This document shows positions 32,378 through 42,563 of a stretch of 64,000 bases of DNA, piece after piece. The DNA is from Arthrobacter sp. 35W (GTDB taxonomy: Bacteria; Actinomycetota; Actinomycetes; Actinomycetales; Micrococcaceae). The position numbers were made by a program, and so were the translations under genes. The DNA is taken from assembly GCF_000482545.1 (NCBI RefSeq), contig NZ_KI519454.1, forward strand, positions 1,644,985-1,708,984, given 5' to 3'. The notes below the pieces were generated by a model. It did no database searches. It had not been told where the DNA came from and was given only the letters and a program-made list of their open reading frames with translations. Positions within the stretch are counted from its first letter, which is position 1. Every line of letters starts with the position of its first letter.

Positions 32378-33292
32378 ATGCCTTCCACCTTTGCCGCGGT
32401 CAGCTATGGCCGCTCCCTGTCCCCGGAAATCCTTGAGCAGCTGCGCACCGTGCTCGCCGACGGCGGAGCCCGCGTGCTCTCCGAACACCGGCGGCAGGAT
32501 CCTGCCTTTGAGGCCTACGTGATGGACGTGGAGCTCGACGGCGATGCCGCCTCAACTGGTGCCGGCGACGACACTGCGCTGGGCCGGGTGCGGGCCGCCC
32601 TGGCCGCCGCCGCCGTCGACGGCGTGGACACGGCAGTGGTGCCGGCCCCCCTGCGCGGCGCCGAGCGGAAGCTCATCATCATGGATGTTGACTCCACACT
32701 GATCCAGCAGGAGGTCATCGAGCTGCTGGCAGCCCATGCCGGCACCGAGGCCCTGGTGGCCGAGGTGACCGCCGCGGCCATGCGGGGTGAACTGGACTTC
32801 GCCCAGAGCCTGCACTCCCGCGTGGCCACGCTGGCCGGCCTGCCCGAAAGCGTACTGGCCGAGGTCGGTGCCAAGGTGAAGCTCTCCCTCGGGGCCGAGC
32901 GCCTCGTGCGCGAAGCCAAGGCCGCGGGCCACGTCGTCGCCGCCGTCTCGGGCGGGTTCAGCCAGATCCTGGCACCTCTCGCCGCCGAGCTGCAGCTGGA
33001 TTTTGCGCTGGCCAACGATCTGGAGATCGTCGACGGCGTGCTCACCGGCAAGGTGGTCGGCGACGTCGTCGACCGCGCCGCCAAGGCCACGGCGCTGCGC
33101 CGCTGGGCCGGCGAGTCCGGCATCGATCTGGCCCACACGATCGCCATCGGCGACGGCGCCAACGATCTGGACATGATGGCCGTGGCCGCCCTGGGCGTGG
33201 CGTTCAACGCCAAGCCCGCCGTGCGCGCCGCCGCCGATGCGCAGATCAACCTGCCGCAGCTCGATGTGGCGCTGGCCCTGGCCGGCATCTAA
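32378..33292 (+). CDS. serB: Phosphoserine phosphatase
   Basis: 304 residues. N-terminal about 95 residues form a regulatory region; the HAD phosphatase begins with MDVDSTLIQQEVIEL (nucleophile Asp103, acid/base Asp105), then SGGFSQI and the Mg-binding GDGANDLDMM. It removes phosphate from O-phospho-L-serine in the last step of serine synthesis. The start is leaderless in appearance, with TAGAAT six bases upstream. A 16-bp terminator hairpin follows the gene and separates it from the convergent SDR. Confidence 0.94.
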   Translation: MPSTFAAVSYGRSLSPEILEQLRTVLADGGARVLSEHRRQDPAFEAYVMDVELDGDAASTGAGDDTALGRVRAALAAAAVDGVDTAVVPAPLRGAERKLIIMDVDSTLIQQEVIELLAAHAGTEALVAEVTAAAMRGELDFAQSLHSRVATLAGLPESVLAEVGAKVKLSLGAERLVREAKAAGHVVAAVSGGFSQILAPLAAELQLDFALANDLEIVDGVLTGKVVGDVVDRAAKATALRRWAGESGIDLAHTIAIGDGANDLDMMAVAALGVAFNAKPAVRAAADAQINLPQLDVALALAGI

Positions 33293-33310
33293 CCTGCATC
33301 GAACAAAAGA

Positions 33311-33345
33311 CAGGAAGGGCCCGTCCACCGGACGGGCCCTTCCTG
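33311..33345. terminator. Bidirectional terminator between serB and the SDR gene
   Basis: A perfect 16-bp stem (33311-33326 with 33330-33345) and 3-base loop. TTCATT follows on the plus strand and TCTTTTGTTC on the minus strand. Confidence 0.85.
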
Positions 33346-33375
33346 TTCATTGCAGGAATACTGCTGCGCAGGTGG

Positions 33376-34119
33376 CTAGCTCTTGAACGTCTCTGCGCCG
33401 CCCACGTACTCGGTGTGGCCGCTCTCGACGTCGGCGGTGGCCATGGCGGCCACCTCGGCGCCGAACTCCACCACGGAGTACAGCTTGCCGGCCTCGGCGC
33501 GGCGGGCCTCGATGGCGCCCGGGTTGGCGCGGTCCAGCAGGGTCGCCGTAACGGTGCCCTCGATCATGTCACCGGAGACGACAACCAGCTTGATGCCGTG
33601 GTCGGCCAGGTTCGGGATGAGCGCACGCAGCGCGTCCTCGCCGGCACGCTTGCTCTTGGCCACGGGCAGGTACTCCGCCATGGTCTCCGCCGTGTCGACG
33701 AAGTGGGCCTGGTGGCTGGTGACGAACACCACGCGCGAGCCCTCGGGCATCAGCGGCAGTGCGGAGTTGAGCATGTTGACCTGCGCGTCGCGGTTGAGCT
33801 TGAGCGCGTAGTCCTCCTCCATGCCGGACTCCATGCCGCCGGAAGCGTTGAGCACCAGCACGTCGAGGGAACCGAAATTCTCCATCGCGGCGCTGACCAG
33901 CGACTGCACACCCTCCTGGGTGGTCAGATCGGCGCCCACGGCCACGGCGCGGCCGCCGGCGGCCTCGATCTCGGCCACCACCTTGTTGGCGCGCGGCGCC
34001 TTCTGGCGGTAGTTGACGACGATGGCAGCGCCCTCGGCGGCCAGGTTCTTGGCCACCTCCGCGCCGATGCCGCGGGAGGACCCCGTCACAATTGCTGTCT
34101 TGCCTTCAAGCTGACCCAT
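33376..34119 (-). CDS. SDR-family oxidoreductase
   Basis: 247 residues with the classical cofactor motif TGSSRGIG (13-20) and LVLNASGG in the NNAG position. The catalytic area is unusual: after VVFVTSHQAHF the expected YxxxK is replaced by EYLPVAKSKRAGEDAL, where the tyrosine is displaced relative to the lysine. AGGAGG-like GGAGG precedes the ATG. It follows fabG by 78 bp on the same strand, so it may share its transcript. The C-terminus lacks the FabG-type PGG end. Substrate unknown; a role tied to acyl metabolism is only suggested by the neighbour. Confidence 0.82.
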   Translation of the reverse strand: MGQLEGKTAIVTGSSRGIGAEVAKNLAAEGAAIVVNYRQKAPRANKVVAEIEAAGGRAVAVGADLTTQEGVQSLVSAAMENFGSLDVLVLNASGGMESGMEEDYALKLNRDAQVNMLNSALPLMPEGSRVVFVTSHQAHFVDTAETMAEYLPVAKSKRAGEDALRALIPNLADHGIKLVVVSGDMIEGTVTATLLDRANPGAIEARRAEAGKLYSVVEFGAEVAAMATADVESGHTEYVGGAETFKS

Positions 34120-34197
34120 TACATACCTCCATGGTGTCGGTTCTACTTACGGTTCAAGGACGGGCCGCCCAGCGGGCGGCCCGGATGCTGCTGGGAA

Positions 34198-35528
<1,331 letters not shown>

Positions 35529-35807
35529 GTGAATCTGATCGACATGCTCTCCGGGCAGGACGTCCCGGTCGAGACGGTGTGCTCGCGCAAAGGCTGCCGC
35601 ACGGCGGCCACCACGGCATTGCTGTGGAACAACCCCAAGATCCACACGCCGGAGCGCCGCAAGACCTGGCTCGCCTGTGATGAACATGCTCAGTGGCTCG
35701 AGGACTACCTGCGCAGCCGCGACCTGTGGCGTGAAACCCGGCCGCTGTCCGAGGCTGCCAGCGCTGACGACGGCGCCGTTGCCGGCAATGTGCGGGACGC
35801 CCTCTGA
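35529..35807 (+). CDS. Small conserved actinobacterial protein with Cys/His motif
   Basis: 92 residues from a GTG immediately after the DUF3099 stop. Contains CSRKGC (18-23) and CDEHAQWLEDYL (50-61), so two cysteine pairs and a histidine that may bind zinc, followed by an acidic tail. The stop overlaps the SURF1 ATG by one base, so all three genes of this run are coupled. Function unknown; the constant position before SURF1 hints at oxidase assembly, which is inference only. Confidence 0.8.
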   Translation: MNLIDMLSGQDVPVETVCSRKGCRTAATTALLWNNPKIHTPERRKTWLACDEHAQWLEDYLRSRDLWRETRPLSEAASADDGAVAGNVRDAL

Positions 35808-36694
35808 TGGCCCGCTACAAGTTCCTATTGACCAGCAAATGGCTGGGCTACTTTGTGCTCGCTTGCTTCTTCGCCGCCGTGTGCGCCTCGCTGGGCCTGT
35901 GGCAGATGGACCGCCGCACGGCCGTCGTGGCCAACATCAACACCATCACCACCAACTACTCCGCCGCGCCCGTGGACTTTGCCGTGGCCAAGGATCAGTT
36001 TGAGTCCCTGGATTCTTCACGCGAGTGGAGCCAGGTGACGCTGCACGGCAGCTACGACCTCGCCGGCCAGCGCATTGTCCGCAACCGCCCGCTCAATGGC
36101 CAACCCGGCTATGAGGTGGTGGTTCCTTTCCGCCTGGACAGCGGCGAAACCGTCATCGTGGACCGCGGCTGGCTGCCCATCGGCAACAAAGAGGCCGGCT
36201 ACCCGGATTCCATCCCGGAGCCCGTCCCGGGCCCCGTCACCGCCGTCGTCCGGCTCAAGCCCGCCGAGCCGAAGCTGCAGCGCGGCGCCCCCGAGGGGCA
36301 GTTGGCCTCGATTGACCTGGCCAGCTATGCGCAGACTCTCCCCTACCCGGTGCTGACGGGCGCCTATGGACAGCTGGCCTCGGAGTCCCCCTCGGCGGCC
36401 ACAACGCCCGTCGCATTCCCCATGCCTTCCGTGGATGAGGGCTCGCACCTAAGCTACTCGATGCAGTGGTTCTGCTTTGGGCTGCTGATCTTTGTCGGCT
36501 TTGGCTACGCAGCCCGCCAGCAGGCCCTCAACGATGCGTTCGCCGCCGAGGAGGCTGCCAACGGCATCGATCCCGAGGAATTGCTGGGCCGCGGCTCGGC
36601 GTTCGTGGCCAAGCGGCCCAAGACCCGCAAGGCCGGTGCAAAACCGACCGCCGAGGAAGAAGAGGACGCACTCCTGGACGCCCAGGGCTTCTAG
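35807..36694 (+). CDS. SURF1-family cytochrome oxidase assembly protein
   Basis: 295 residues. TM1 at about 11-30 ends in GLWQMDRR, the typical SURF1 start; the extracytoplasmic part contains the domain with NRPLNGQPGYEVVVPF and VDRGWLP; TM2 is at about 222-242, followed by a cytoplasmic charged tail of about 55 residues. SURF1 proteins assist haem insertion into haem-copper oxidases. ctaA and ctaB lie 20 kb further along. The tail overlaps the convergent hydrolase gene by four bases. Confidence 0.92.
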   Translation: MARYKFLLTSKWLGYFVLACFFAAVCASLGLWQMDRRTAVVANINTITTNYSAAPVDFAVAKDQFESLDSSREWSQVTLHGSYDLAGQRIVRNRPLNGQPGYEVVVPFRLDSGETVIVDRGWLPIGNKEAGYPDSIPEPVPGPVTAVVRLKPAEPKLQRGAPEGQLASIDLASYAQTLPYPVLTGAYGQLASESPSAATTPVAFPMPSVDEGSHLSYSMQWFCFGLLIFVGFGYAARQQALNDAFAAEEAANGIDPEELLGRGSAFVAKRPKTRKAGAKPTAEEEEDALLDAQGF

Positions 36695-37389
36695 CGGTCC
36701 ACGGCGGCCAGAATGGCCTCTCCCAGCTCCGCCGCGCGGGTAAACTGCGGCCAGTGCCCGGTGGGCAGGTCGATGTACTCCACGTCCTTGATCCGTCCCA
36801 GTTCCGCCACATAGGGGTGGCCGTCGGCGATCATCTTGGTGAGCATGGCGGAGGGGAATTCGCAGGCAATCACGGTGGCCGGAACGTCGTAGCGCCGTTC
36901 ATCGTGCAGGTGCTGCTGGTCCTGGGCCACGGCGCGCGGCTGCGGAATGGCCCGGGCCCGGAACACCGCCTTGAGGTCGTCGTCGAGATCCACCAGGTCC
37001 TCATCGTCGAAGACTTCCCATGCCGGGAGGGGGATCTCGTCGCCCTCCACCGGCAGCTCATCGTTGATCACGCCGCCTTCGCCGAGGGGCCCGCTGTCCA
37101 CGTAGACGGCGCGGAGCACCCGGTCCGGGCGTGCGTCAACAACACCGTGGATGATGGCGCCACCGCCGGAATGCCCCACGAGAACCACCTTCCCCTCAAG
37201 GGAGTCGACGACGGCCGTGACGGCATCGATGTGGTCCTTCAGCCCAATGCCGGCCCTCGGAGCATCGACGGACTCAAGGCCCGGCAGCGTGAGAGGGTGG
37301 AGCCGGTGGCCGGCGGCAGCCAGCGGCGGTGCCACCTCCGACCACGAGGACGCATCCAACCAAAAACCGGGAACCAGAATAATATCCAT
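36691..37389 (-). CDS. Alpha/beta hydrolase
   Basis: 232 residues of alpha/beta-hydrolase fold: oxyanion region LVPGFWLDASSW, nucleophile Ser74 in VGHSGGG, and the final histidine in GHWPQF (about 212). Resembles small esterase-like proteins of unknown substrate. The ATG has TAGGCT six bases upstream and no RBS. Divergent from ybaK, whose start has the same arrangement. Confidence 0.87.
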   Translation of the reverse strand: MDIILVPGFWLDASSWSEVAPPLAAAGHRLHPLTLPGLESVDAPRAGIGLKDHIDAVTAVVDSLEGKVVLVGHSGGGAIIHGVVDARPDRVLRAVYVDSGPLGEGGVINDELPVEGDEIPLPAWEVFDDEDLVDLDDDLKAVFRARAIPQPRAVAQDQQHLHDERRYDVPATVIACEFPSAMLTKMIADGHPYVAELGRIKDVEYIDLPTGHWPQFTRAAELGEAILAAVDR

Positions 37390-37395
37390 GGCGGT

Positions 37396-37401
37396 AGCCT
37401 A
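37396..37401 (-). promoter_or_regulatory. -10 box TAGGCT of the hydrolase gene (leaderless arrangement)
   Basis: TAGGCT (37401-37396, minus strand), six bases, ATG at 37389. It faces a TAAAAT box for ybaK about 50 bp away. Confidence 0.5.
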
Positions 37402-37448
37402 CGACGTGGCTGCGACAAGGGGACCGATGGGGGCAGGCGCCCGGCGGC

Positions 37449-37454
37449 TAAAAT
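37449..37454 (+). promoter_or_regulatory. -10 box TAAAAT of ybaK (leaderless arrangement)
   Basis: TAAAAT, six bases (GGCTCC), ATG at 37461. Confidence 0.55.
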
Positions 37455-37460
37455 GGCTCC

Positions 37461-37952
37461 ATGACCCACGAGCCCTCCGCCACCCTTGACCCTGCAGCCG
37501 TAAACGCCGTCCGCCAAGCACTGCTGGCCGCCGGCGCAGCGGACACTGTTGCCATCTTCGACGACAGCGTGCCAACGGCAGAGGCCGCGGCTGCCGCCCT
37601 GGGCTGTGAGGTGGGTGCCATTGCGAACAGCCTCGTCTTTGTCTGTGGTGGAGAGCCCTTGTTGATTCTGGCCAGCGGTGCCGCCCGGGTGGATGTACGG
37701 CTTACCGCACGGTTGAACGGGCTGCCGCCCATCAAGCGCGCCTCGCCGGACTTCGTTCTGGAACACACCGGCCAGGAGGTGGGCGGAGTGGCTCCGGTGG
37801 GGCATCCGCAGCCCATCAAGACACTGCTGGATCAGAGCCTCGCGGAATATCCGATCCTGTGGGCGGGCGCCGGGCACCACAGCGCCATGTTCTCCATCAA
37901 CTATGGCGAACTGGCCCGCATTTCCGGAGCCACCCCGACGCAGGTGCGCTGA
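37461..37952 (+). CDS. YbaK/EbsC-family aminoacyl-tRNA deacylase
   Basis: 163 residues of the YbaK fold: LGCEVGAIANSLVFVCGGEPLLILASG in the middle, the conserved lysine in LNGLPPIKRAS, and GGVAPVGHP (about 107-115). Family members hydrolyse mischarged tRNAs such as Cys-tRNAPro or Ala-tRNAPro in trans. Leaderless-type start. Convergent with the HNH nuclease gene, eight bases away. Confidence 0.9.
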   Translation: MTHEPSATLDPAAVNAVRQALLAAGAADTVAIFDDSVPTAEAAAAALGCEVGAIANSLVFVCGGEPLLILASGAARVDVRLTARLNGLPPIKRASPDFVLEHTGQEVGGVAPVGHPQPIKTLLDQSLAEYPILWAGAGHHSAMFSINYGELARISGATPTQVR

Positions 37953-37960
37953 CGCTGCCA

Positions 37961-39811
37961 TCACTGTCTGGCGCTGTCTTCACTGCCGGACGCCGGGCTG
38001 GCACGCGCACTGGGACCAGGCCTTCTTGTGGACCCAGCACTCATCATGGCGCCGGGTGGCCGGCTCTGCAGGCCAGGCCCATGGCGGGCAGCCCAATCAT
38101 TGACGTAGTGCCGTCGAAGTGGCCGGCCTGCCGCACGCCCCGTCGTGGCCAGAAGCCATGATCCCGCTGATATGGCGTCGACAGCATCGGTGGTTGCTGT
38201 TGGGCCCTTTGGTGATTCCTCCGCAATGGCGGCTTCGGCCGGCAAACGGACTGTCAGAGCCCGTGCGTGCTCCCGCGGCATCGGATATGCCACATCCGTT
38301 TCCGCGCGCAGGCCTCCGTCTAATGCGGCATCTCCATCCGAGGTGCCGGGCAGTGGCGGTGCCATGCCCAGGTAGACGTGGCCCGTCGGCGTGGTTGTCT
38401 CAACCGTGTGCCGCAGACCGGACACGGTCTCGGACGACCAACCGGCAAGTTCCTTGGTCTGGTTGCAGCGTTCGCACAGGCCCTGCGCATTGGCGGCACT
38501 CGTTGGCCCACCTGAGGCCCACGATTTCACATGGTCGGCGTGCCTGATGGGCGCGCCGCACCACGGTGTTCGGCAGACCTGGTCCCGGGCGCGGACGAGC
38601 CGCTGCAGGGACTCGGGGAACAACCGTGAACGCGCCTCCATGCCAACGAGTTCACCCGTGCCGGGGTACGTAAAGAGCCGCCGGATCCGAACGCGGTCCT
38701 TTGCTTCCAGCCCGTGTTGGTCGGACGTTGCGAGGGCGCGGGCATCGGGGGCTGGGATCACCCCGTAGCCCGGAAGGTAGGCGGGCTCCGCGCCATTGTC
38801 GAAGAGCGCACGATCCGTCATAACCAGTTGGATCTCGACAGATGCATTGCGTGCATCCACCGCTCCGGTGAGTCGTTCAATCATGGCATCTGCCATGATT
38901 TGGCCCCGGCTTCTGGAATCCCCCCGGGCTCGCAGCAGCGTGGCCTCGCTGTCAAGCGCCGCCAGCGCAGAAACCCCGCCCTTCAGTGTCAGCAGCCCCG
39001 AGAGGAAGACCATGCCGCCGGGTGCCGGTCGGCAGGTGACGTTGCGTTCCGTCTCGGAGCGTTCGCGGAGCTTTACGAAGGCGGCGGCGTCCAATCTGTA
39101 GGCGGCCTGCTTTGCACGGGCCACGATGGCCTTGTCGTTCAAGGCTTCGAGGGATTCCAGGTTGCCGGCAAGGTCCTCGTCGACAGCCATCCTGTCTTCC
39201 AACGACAGGCACGCCGTCTCGCGCACCAGCAAGGTGGCCCGCCATTCGGAAATTCTGCCCCGCTGAAGCGCGCGGAGAGTGTGCGGCATTTCCCGGACGA
39301 GTGCCTTGGCCAATCCGAGGTGCCGTGCGCCCTTGGCAGGTGGGTCCCGCCGGGCCAGAGCTATCTGTGCGCCCACCCCCTTGCCCATATCCTTCACGGG
39401 CACTCCGCGGGATTCCTGGTCTCGGCGCTGCAGGGCATCAAAGGCTGCAGCGAGGACCGCCTGCCGCCCGGCCGCGGCGCCCTTGAGCTCCTCCAGCGCG
39501 CGGATCTGGTCGATCAGCACTGAACTTGCCTGCGGAATGCGTGCGGCGGACCGCGCTGGCGAAGACAGTCCGTCGATTCCTCCGGCCAAGGCCAAGGGCG
39601 CGTCATTGGTTCCAGGGCAACCGGCAGGGTCCGCCAACTGCGAAGAACTCTTGGTGGCAGGCGCCATCGGTGCGGCCAGGGCGGCCACCCATGCGGCGAC
39701 GTCCAAGGCCTCCGGCACCGGGCCCGCCGTCGTACGAGGGCCTGTCGATTCCGAGCCATCGGCGTGCAGGGCAAAGCGGCTGGCAACAGCTCCCGCATAA
39801 CCGTCCACCAT
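37961..39811 (-). CDS. DUF222 / HNH endonuclease family protein (13E12-repeat-like)
   Basis: 616 residues. The central part is the DUF222 domain found in the mycobacterial 13E12 repeat family; it is followed by an HNH nuclease motif: CRTPWCGAPIRHADHV, SWASGGPTSAANAQGLCERCN (about 433-475), with paired cysteines for structural zinc. The C-terminal 110 residues are low-complexity and probably disordered. Such genes are often multicopy and are suspected mobile or defence-related nucleases; nothing else mobile is next to it here. The upstream 100 bp is clearly AT-richer than the surroundings. Start ATG with GACGGGG upstream. Confidence 0.85.
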   Translation of the reverse strand: MVDGYAGAVASRFALHADGSESTGPRTTAGPVPEALDVAAWVAALAAPMAPATKSSSQLADPAGCPGTNDAPLALAGGIDGLSSPARSAARIPQASSVLIDQIRALEELKGAAAGRQAVLAAAFDALQRRDQESRGVPVKDMGKGVGAQIALARRDPPAKGARHLGLAKALVREMPHTLRALQRGRISEWRATLLVRETACLSLEDRMAVDEDLAGNLESLEALNDKAIVARAKQAAYRLDAAAFVKLRERSETERNVTCRPAPGGMVFLSGLLTLKGGVSALAALDSEATLLRARGDSRSRGQIMADAMIERLTGAVDARNASVEIQLVMTDRALFDNGAEPAYLPGYGVIPAPDARALATSDQHGLEAKDRVRIRRLFTYPGTGELVGMEARSRLFPESLQRLVRARDQVCRTPWCGAPIRHADHVKSWASGGPTSAANAQGLCERCNQTKELAGWSSETVSGLRHTVETTTPTGHVYLGMAPPLPGTSDGDAALDGGLRAETDVAYPMPREHARALTVRLPAEAAIAEESPKGPTATTDAVDAISAGSWLLATTGRAAGRPLRRHYVNDWAARHGPGLQSRPPGAMMSAGSTRRPGPSARASPASGSEDSARQ

Positions 39812-40122
39812 GGTCCCCGTCTCAATTGACGCTGAACTGACTGAATGCTCCGTCCACGGGTGTGAACGTCTAGTCGCTATTGTACACTTCCAGATTCTAG
39901 TATGCTAGACTGTACTCGAATATACCTTCTATAAAGTTGCCTCAAGGCCGGCCAATGTAGGGCCACGCCCGGCCCGCCTATCCCTCCACAGACGATCCCA
40001 TTAGAACACTTGTCCCCCACGACCATCCTCCCCCCAACGCAAACTGCCCCGCAGTTGCTGCCGGCTTGAAAGCTCGGGAGCATTCAAGGGGGGCAGCAAC
40101 TGCGGGGCAGCAGCCGGAAGTG
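39812..40122. other. 311-bp gene-free stretch between the HNH and ABC-F genes
   Basis: 39870-39955 is AT-rich and probably holds the HNH promoter: on the minus strand GTACAAT gives a -10 (rc of 39880-39886) and TCTAG-N4-CTAGA (39896-39909) is an adjacent small palindrome. 39956-40040 is C-rich with no evident feature. The terminal part is the long hairpin listed separately. No ORF with support. Confidence 0.5.
40044..40110 (-). terminator. Long two-tier hairpin after the ABC-F gene
   Basis: A perfect 19-bp inverted repeat (40044-40062 with 40092-40110) encloses a second 6-bp one, CTTGAA/TTCAAG (40065-40070 with 40083-40088). It begins 13 bp after the ABC-F stop and is followed on the minus strand by GTTTGCGTT. 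Very stable; a terminator is likely. Confidence 0.75.
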
Positions 40123-41721
40123 CTAGGCCAGGGTGATCAGGTCCAGGTAGTCCTGGTTCCAGATGTCCTCGACGCCGTCCGGGAGCAGCACAACGCGCTC
40201 CGGGTCCAGCGCCTCGACGGCACCCTCATCGTGGCTGACCAGCACGACGGCGCCGCTGTAGTTCTTCAGCGCCTGCAGGATCTCGGCGCGGCTGGCCGGG
40301 TCCAGGTTGTTGGTGGGCTCATCGAGCAGCAGCACGTTGGCGGAGGAGGCTACGATCGTGGCCAGGGCCAGACGGGTCTTCTCACCACCGGAGAGCACGC
40401 CCGCGGGCTTGTTGACGTCGTCGCCCGAGAACAGGAACGAGCCCAGGATGTTGCGCACCTCGGCGTCGTTCATGTCACCGGCAGCGCTGCGCATGTTCTC
40501 CAGCACCGAACGGCTGGTGTCCAGCGTGTCGTGCTCCTGGGCGTAGTAGCCGATCTTCAGGCCGTGGCCCGGGATGACCTCGCCGGTGTCCGGCTTGTCC
40601 ACGCCCGCCAGCATGCGCAGCAGCGTGGTCTTTCCGGCACCGTTGAGGCCCAGGATGACCACCTTGGAGCCGCGGTCGATGGCTAGATCAACGTCGGTGA
40701 AGATTTCCAGCGAGCCATAGGACTTGCTCAGGCCCTCGGCCATGAGCGGCGTCTTGCCACAGGGGGACGGCTCCGGGAAGCGCAGGGCTGCCACCTTGTC
40801 GCTGGCCCGCACCTCCGCCAGGCCCGCCATCAGGCGCTCGGCGCGCTTGGCCATGTTCTGCGCGGCGACGGCCTTGGAGGCCTTGGCGCGCATCTTGTTG
40901 GCCTGGTCCATCAGGACGCCGGCCTTCTTCTCGGCGTTGGCACGCTCGCGCTTGCGGGCACGCTCGTCCGTCTCGCGCTGCTCCAGGTACTTCTTCCAGC
41001 CCAGGTTGTACTGGTCGATTGTGGCCCGGTTGGCATCCAGGTGGTAGACCTTGTTGATCGTGGCCTCGAGCAGCTCGGTGTCGTGGCTGATCACGATCAG
41101 CCCGCCCTGGTGGCTCTTGAGGAAGTCGCGCAGCCAGGCCACGGAATCCGCGTCAAGGTGGTTGGTGGGCTCATCGAGCAGCATCGTCTCGGCACCGGAG
41201 AACAGGATGCGGGCCAGCTCCACACGGCGGCGCTGGCCACCGGAGAGGGTCTTCAGCGGCTGGTTCAGAATGCGCTCGGGCAGGGCCAGGTTGGAGGAGA
41301 TCGCCGCCGCCTCGGCCTCGGCGGCGTAGCCACCGTTGCTCAGGAACTCGTGCTCCAGGCGGTCGTAGCGGCGCATCGCCTTGTCGCGGACGGATGCGTC
41401 CTCGCTGGCCATGTCCATCTCGGTGGCGCGCAGCTTCGTGATGACCACGTCCAGGTCGCGGGCGGAGAGGATGCGGTCGCGGGCCAGCTGCTCCATGTCG
41501 GGCGTGCGGGGGTCCTGCGGCAGGTAGCCGATTTCGCCACTGCGGCTGACCTTGCCGCCGGCGGGCAGGGTCTCGCCGGCCAAAACCTTGGTCAGCGTGG
41601 TCTTGCCGGCGCCGTTGCGGCCCACCAGCCCCACCTTGTCGCCCTTGTCGATCCGGAAGGACACTTCGTCCATGAGCAAACGCGCACCGGCGCGTAACTC
41701 AAGGTCTTGGACGATAATCAA
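40123..41721 (-). CDS. ABC-F family ATPase (ribosome-associated type)
   Basis: 532 residues with two ABC domains and no membrane part. First domain: GRNGAGKTT (34-42), LSGGQRRRV, LLDEPTNHLD; second: GLNGAGKTT (about 363), LSGGEKTRLA, LLDEPTNNLD. The linker between (about 240-310) is helical, charged and rich in Arg/Lys/Ala, as in the P-site tRNA-interaction motif. ABC-F proteins act on translating ribosomes (EttA-like) or protect from antibiotics; which applies here is open. The start is a TTG with AAGG eight bases upstream. Divergent from bioY. Confidence 0.9.
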   Translation of the reverse strand: MIIVQDLELRAGARLLMDEVSFRIDKGDKVGLVGRNGAGKTTLTKVLAGETLPAGGKVSRSGEIGYLPQDPRTPDMEQLARDRILSARDLDVVITKLRATEMDMASEDASVRDKAMRRYDRLEHEFLSNGGYAAEAEAAAISSNLALPERILNQPLKTLSGGQRRRVELARILFSGAETMLLDEPTNHLDADSVAWLRDFLKSHQGGLIVISHDTELLEATINKVYHLDANRATIDQYNLGWKKYLEQRETDERARKRERANAEKKAGVLMDQANKMRAKASKAVAAQNMAKRAERLMAGLAEVRASDKVAALRFPEPSPCGKTPLMAEGLSKSYGSLEIFTDVDLAIDRGSKVVILGLNGAGKTTLLRMLAGVDKPDTGEVIPGHGLKIGYYAQEHDTLDTSRSVLENMRSAAGDMNDAEVRNILGSFLFSGDDVNKPAGVLSGGEKTRLALATIVASSANVLLLDEPTNNLDPASRAEILQALKNYSGAVVLVSHDEGAVEALDPERVVLLPDGVEDIWNQDYLDLITLA

Positions 41722-41865
41722 GGTAGTAACCTTTCACAGAACGAATAAGAGGTGCAGCGGCCGCCTGGCGGAACCCGAGGGTTCCATCCTTGCAAAGCAC
41801 AGCCTTTCCATTCTACCGAGCCGCGGAGCAAAGATGCTCCGTCTCCTCTTGATATGCGTCCGTTG

Positions 41866-41877
41866 TGGTTAAAACCA
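41866..41877 (+). promoter_or_regulatory. Palindrome TGGTT-AA-AACCA upstream of bioY
   Basis: A 5-2-5 inverted repeat 29 bp before the bioY ATG in the 185-bp gap shared with the ABC-F gene. Biotin transport genes in actinobacteria are controlled by BioQ or BirA; this palindrome is in the right place but does not clearly match a motif I know. Confidence 0.35.
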
Positions 41878-41906
41878 TGCGCTGCGGGCCAAAAGAAAGC
41901 AGAACC

Positions 41907-42563
41907 ATGACTGATCCGGCACTCAAGCCCTCCTCCGATTCCCTGCCGCAGGGTGAACCGGCCGCTGGGACGACGGCCTCCTCCGCGCCGTCCATTGCCG
42001 GCAGGCGCCGCTGGCGCTCCGGCGACCTGGCCCTGATTGCCGTCTTCGCGGCCCTGTTGGCCGCCTCGATCAGCATTCCGGGCATCCCCGTGGGCGGCCT
42101 GGGCGTCCCCATCACGCTGCAGACGCTCGTCGTCGCCCTGTGCGGCCTGGTGCTGGGCTTTGGCCGGGGCCTGGCCGCCGTCGGACTCTACATCCTGCTG
42201 GGCCTCGTTGGCCTGCCGATCTTCAGCGGCTTCCGCTCCGGCGTTGCCGTGCTGGCCAGCCCCTCCGCCGGCTACATCATCGGTTTCCTGGGCGGCGTGG
42301 CCGTCACGGGCGCCCTGGCCGCCATCGCAGTGCGGACCCGCCGCAAGTGGCTGGGCCTCTTCGGTGCCGCGATCGCGGGCATGGTGGTCATCCACGCCTT
42401 CGGCATCGCCGGACTGGCCCTGAAGGGCATGGGGCTCACCGCGGCCCTGGCGGCAGATGTCGTCTTCCTCCCGGGCGACATCCTCAAGAACGTGGTGGCA
42501 GTGTCCATCGCCCTGAGCCTGCACCGCGCGTTCCCCGATATTCTGGTGCGCCGCCGCAAGTGA
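41907..42563 (+). CDS. bioY: Biotin transporter, ECF S component
   Basis: 218 residues from the ATG at 41907. After about 35 disordered residues come six helices with the BioY signatures PITLQTLVVALCGLVLG (about 71-87), LYILLGLVGLPIF and SPSAGYIIGF (about 125-134). It binds biotin in the membrane. The stop overlaps the bioM start as GTGA, and bioN follows with a one-base overlap, giving a complete S-A-T transporter operon. Confidence 0.95.
   Translation: MTDPALKPSSDSLPQGEPAAGTTASSAPSIAGRRRWRSGDLALIAVFAALLAASISIPGIPVGGLGVPITLQTLVVALCGLVLGFGRGLAAVGLYILLGLVGLPIFSGFRSGVAVLASPSAGYIIGFLGGVAVTGALAAIAVRTRRKWLGLFGAAIAGMVVIHAFGIAGLALKGMGLTAALAADVVFLPGDILKNVVAVSIALSLHRAFPDILVRRRK

Noticed and set aside
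33376..34119. FabI/InhA-type enoyl reductase after fabG
   Set aside because: The protein has the TGxxxGIG classical SDR motif, not the InhA/FabI cofactor motif or YxxxxxxK site.
37961..39811. Restriction-modification or toxin-antitoxin system around the HNH gene
   Set aside because: No methyltransferase, specificity or antitoxin-like gene is adjacent; neighbours are ybaK and an ABC-F gene.
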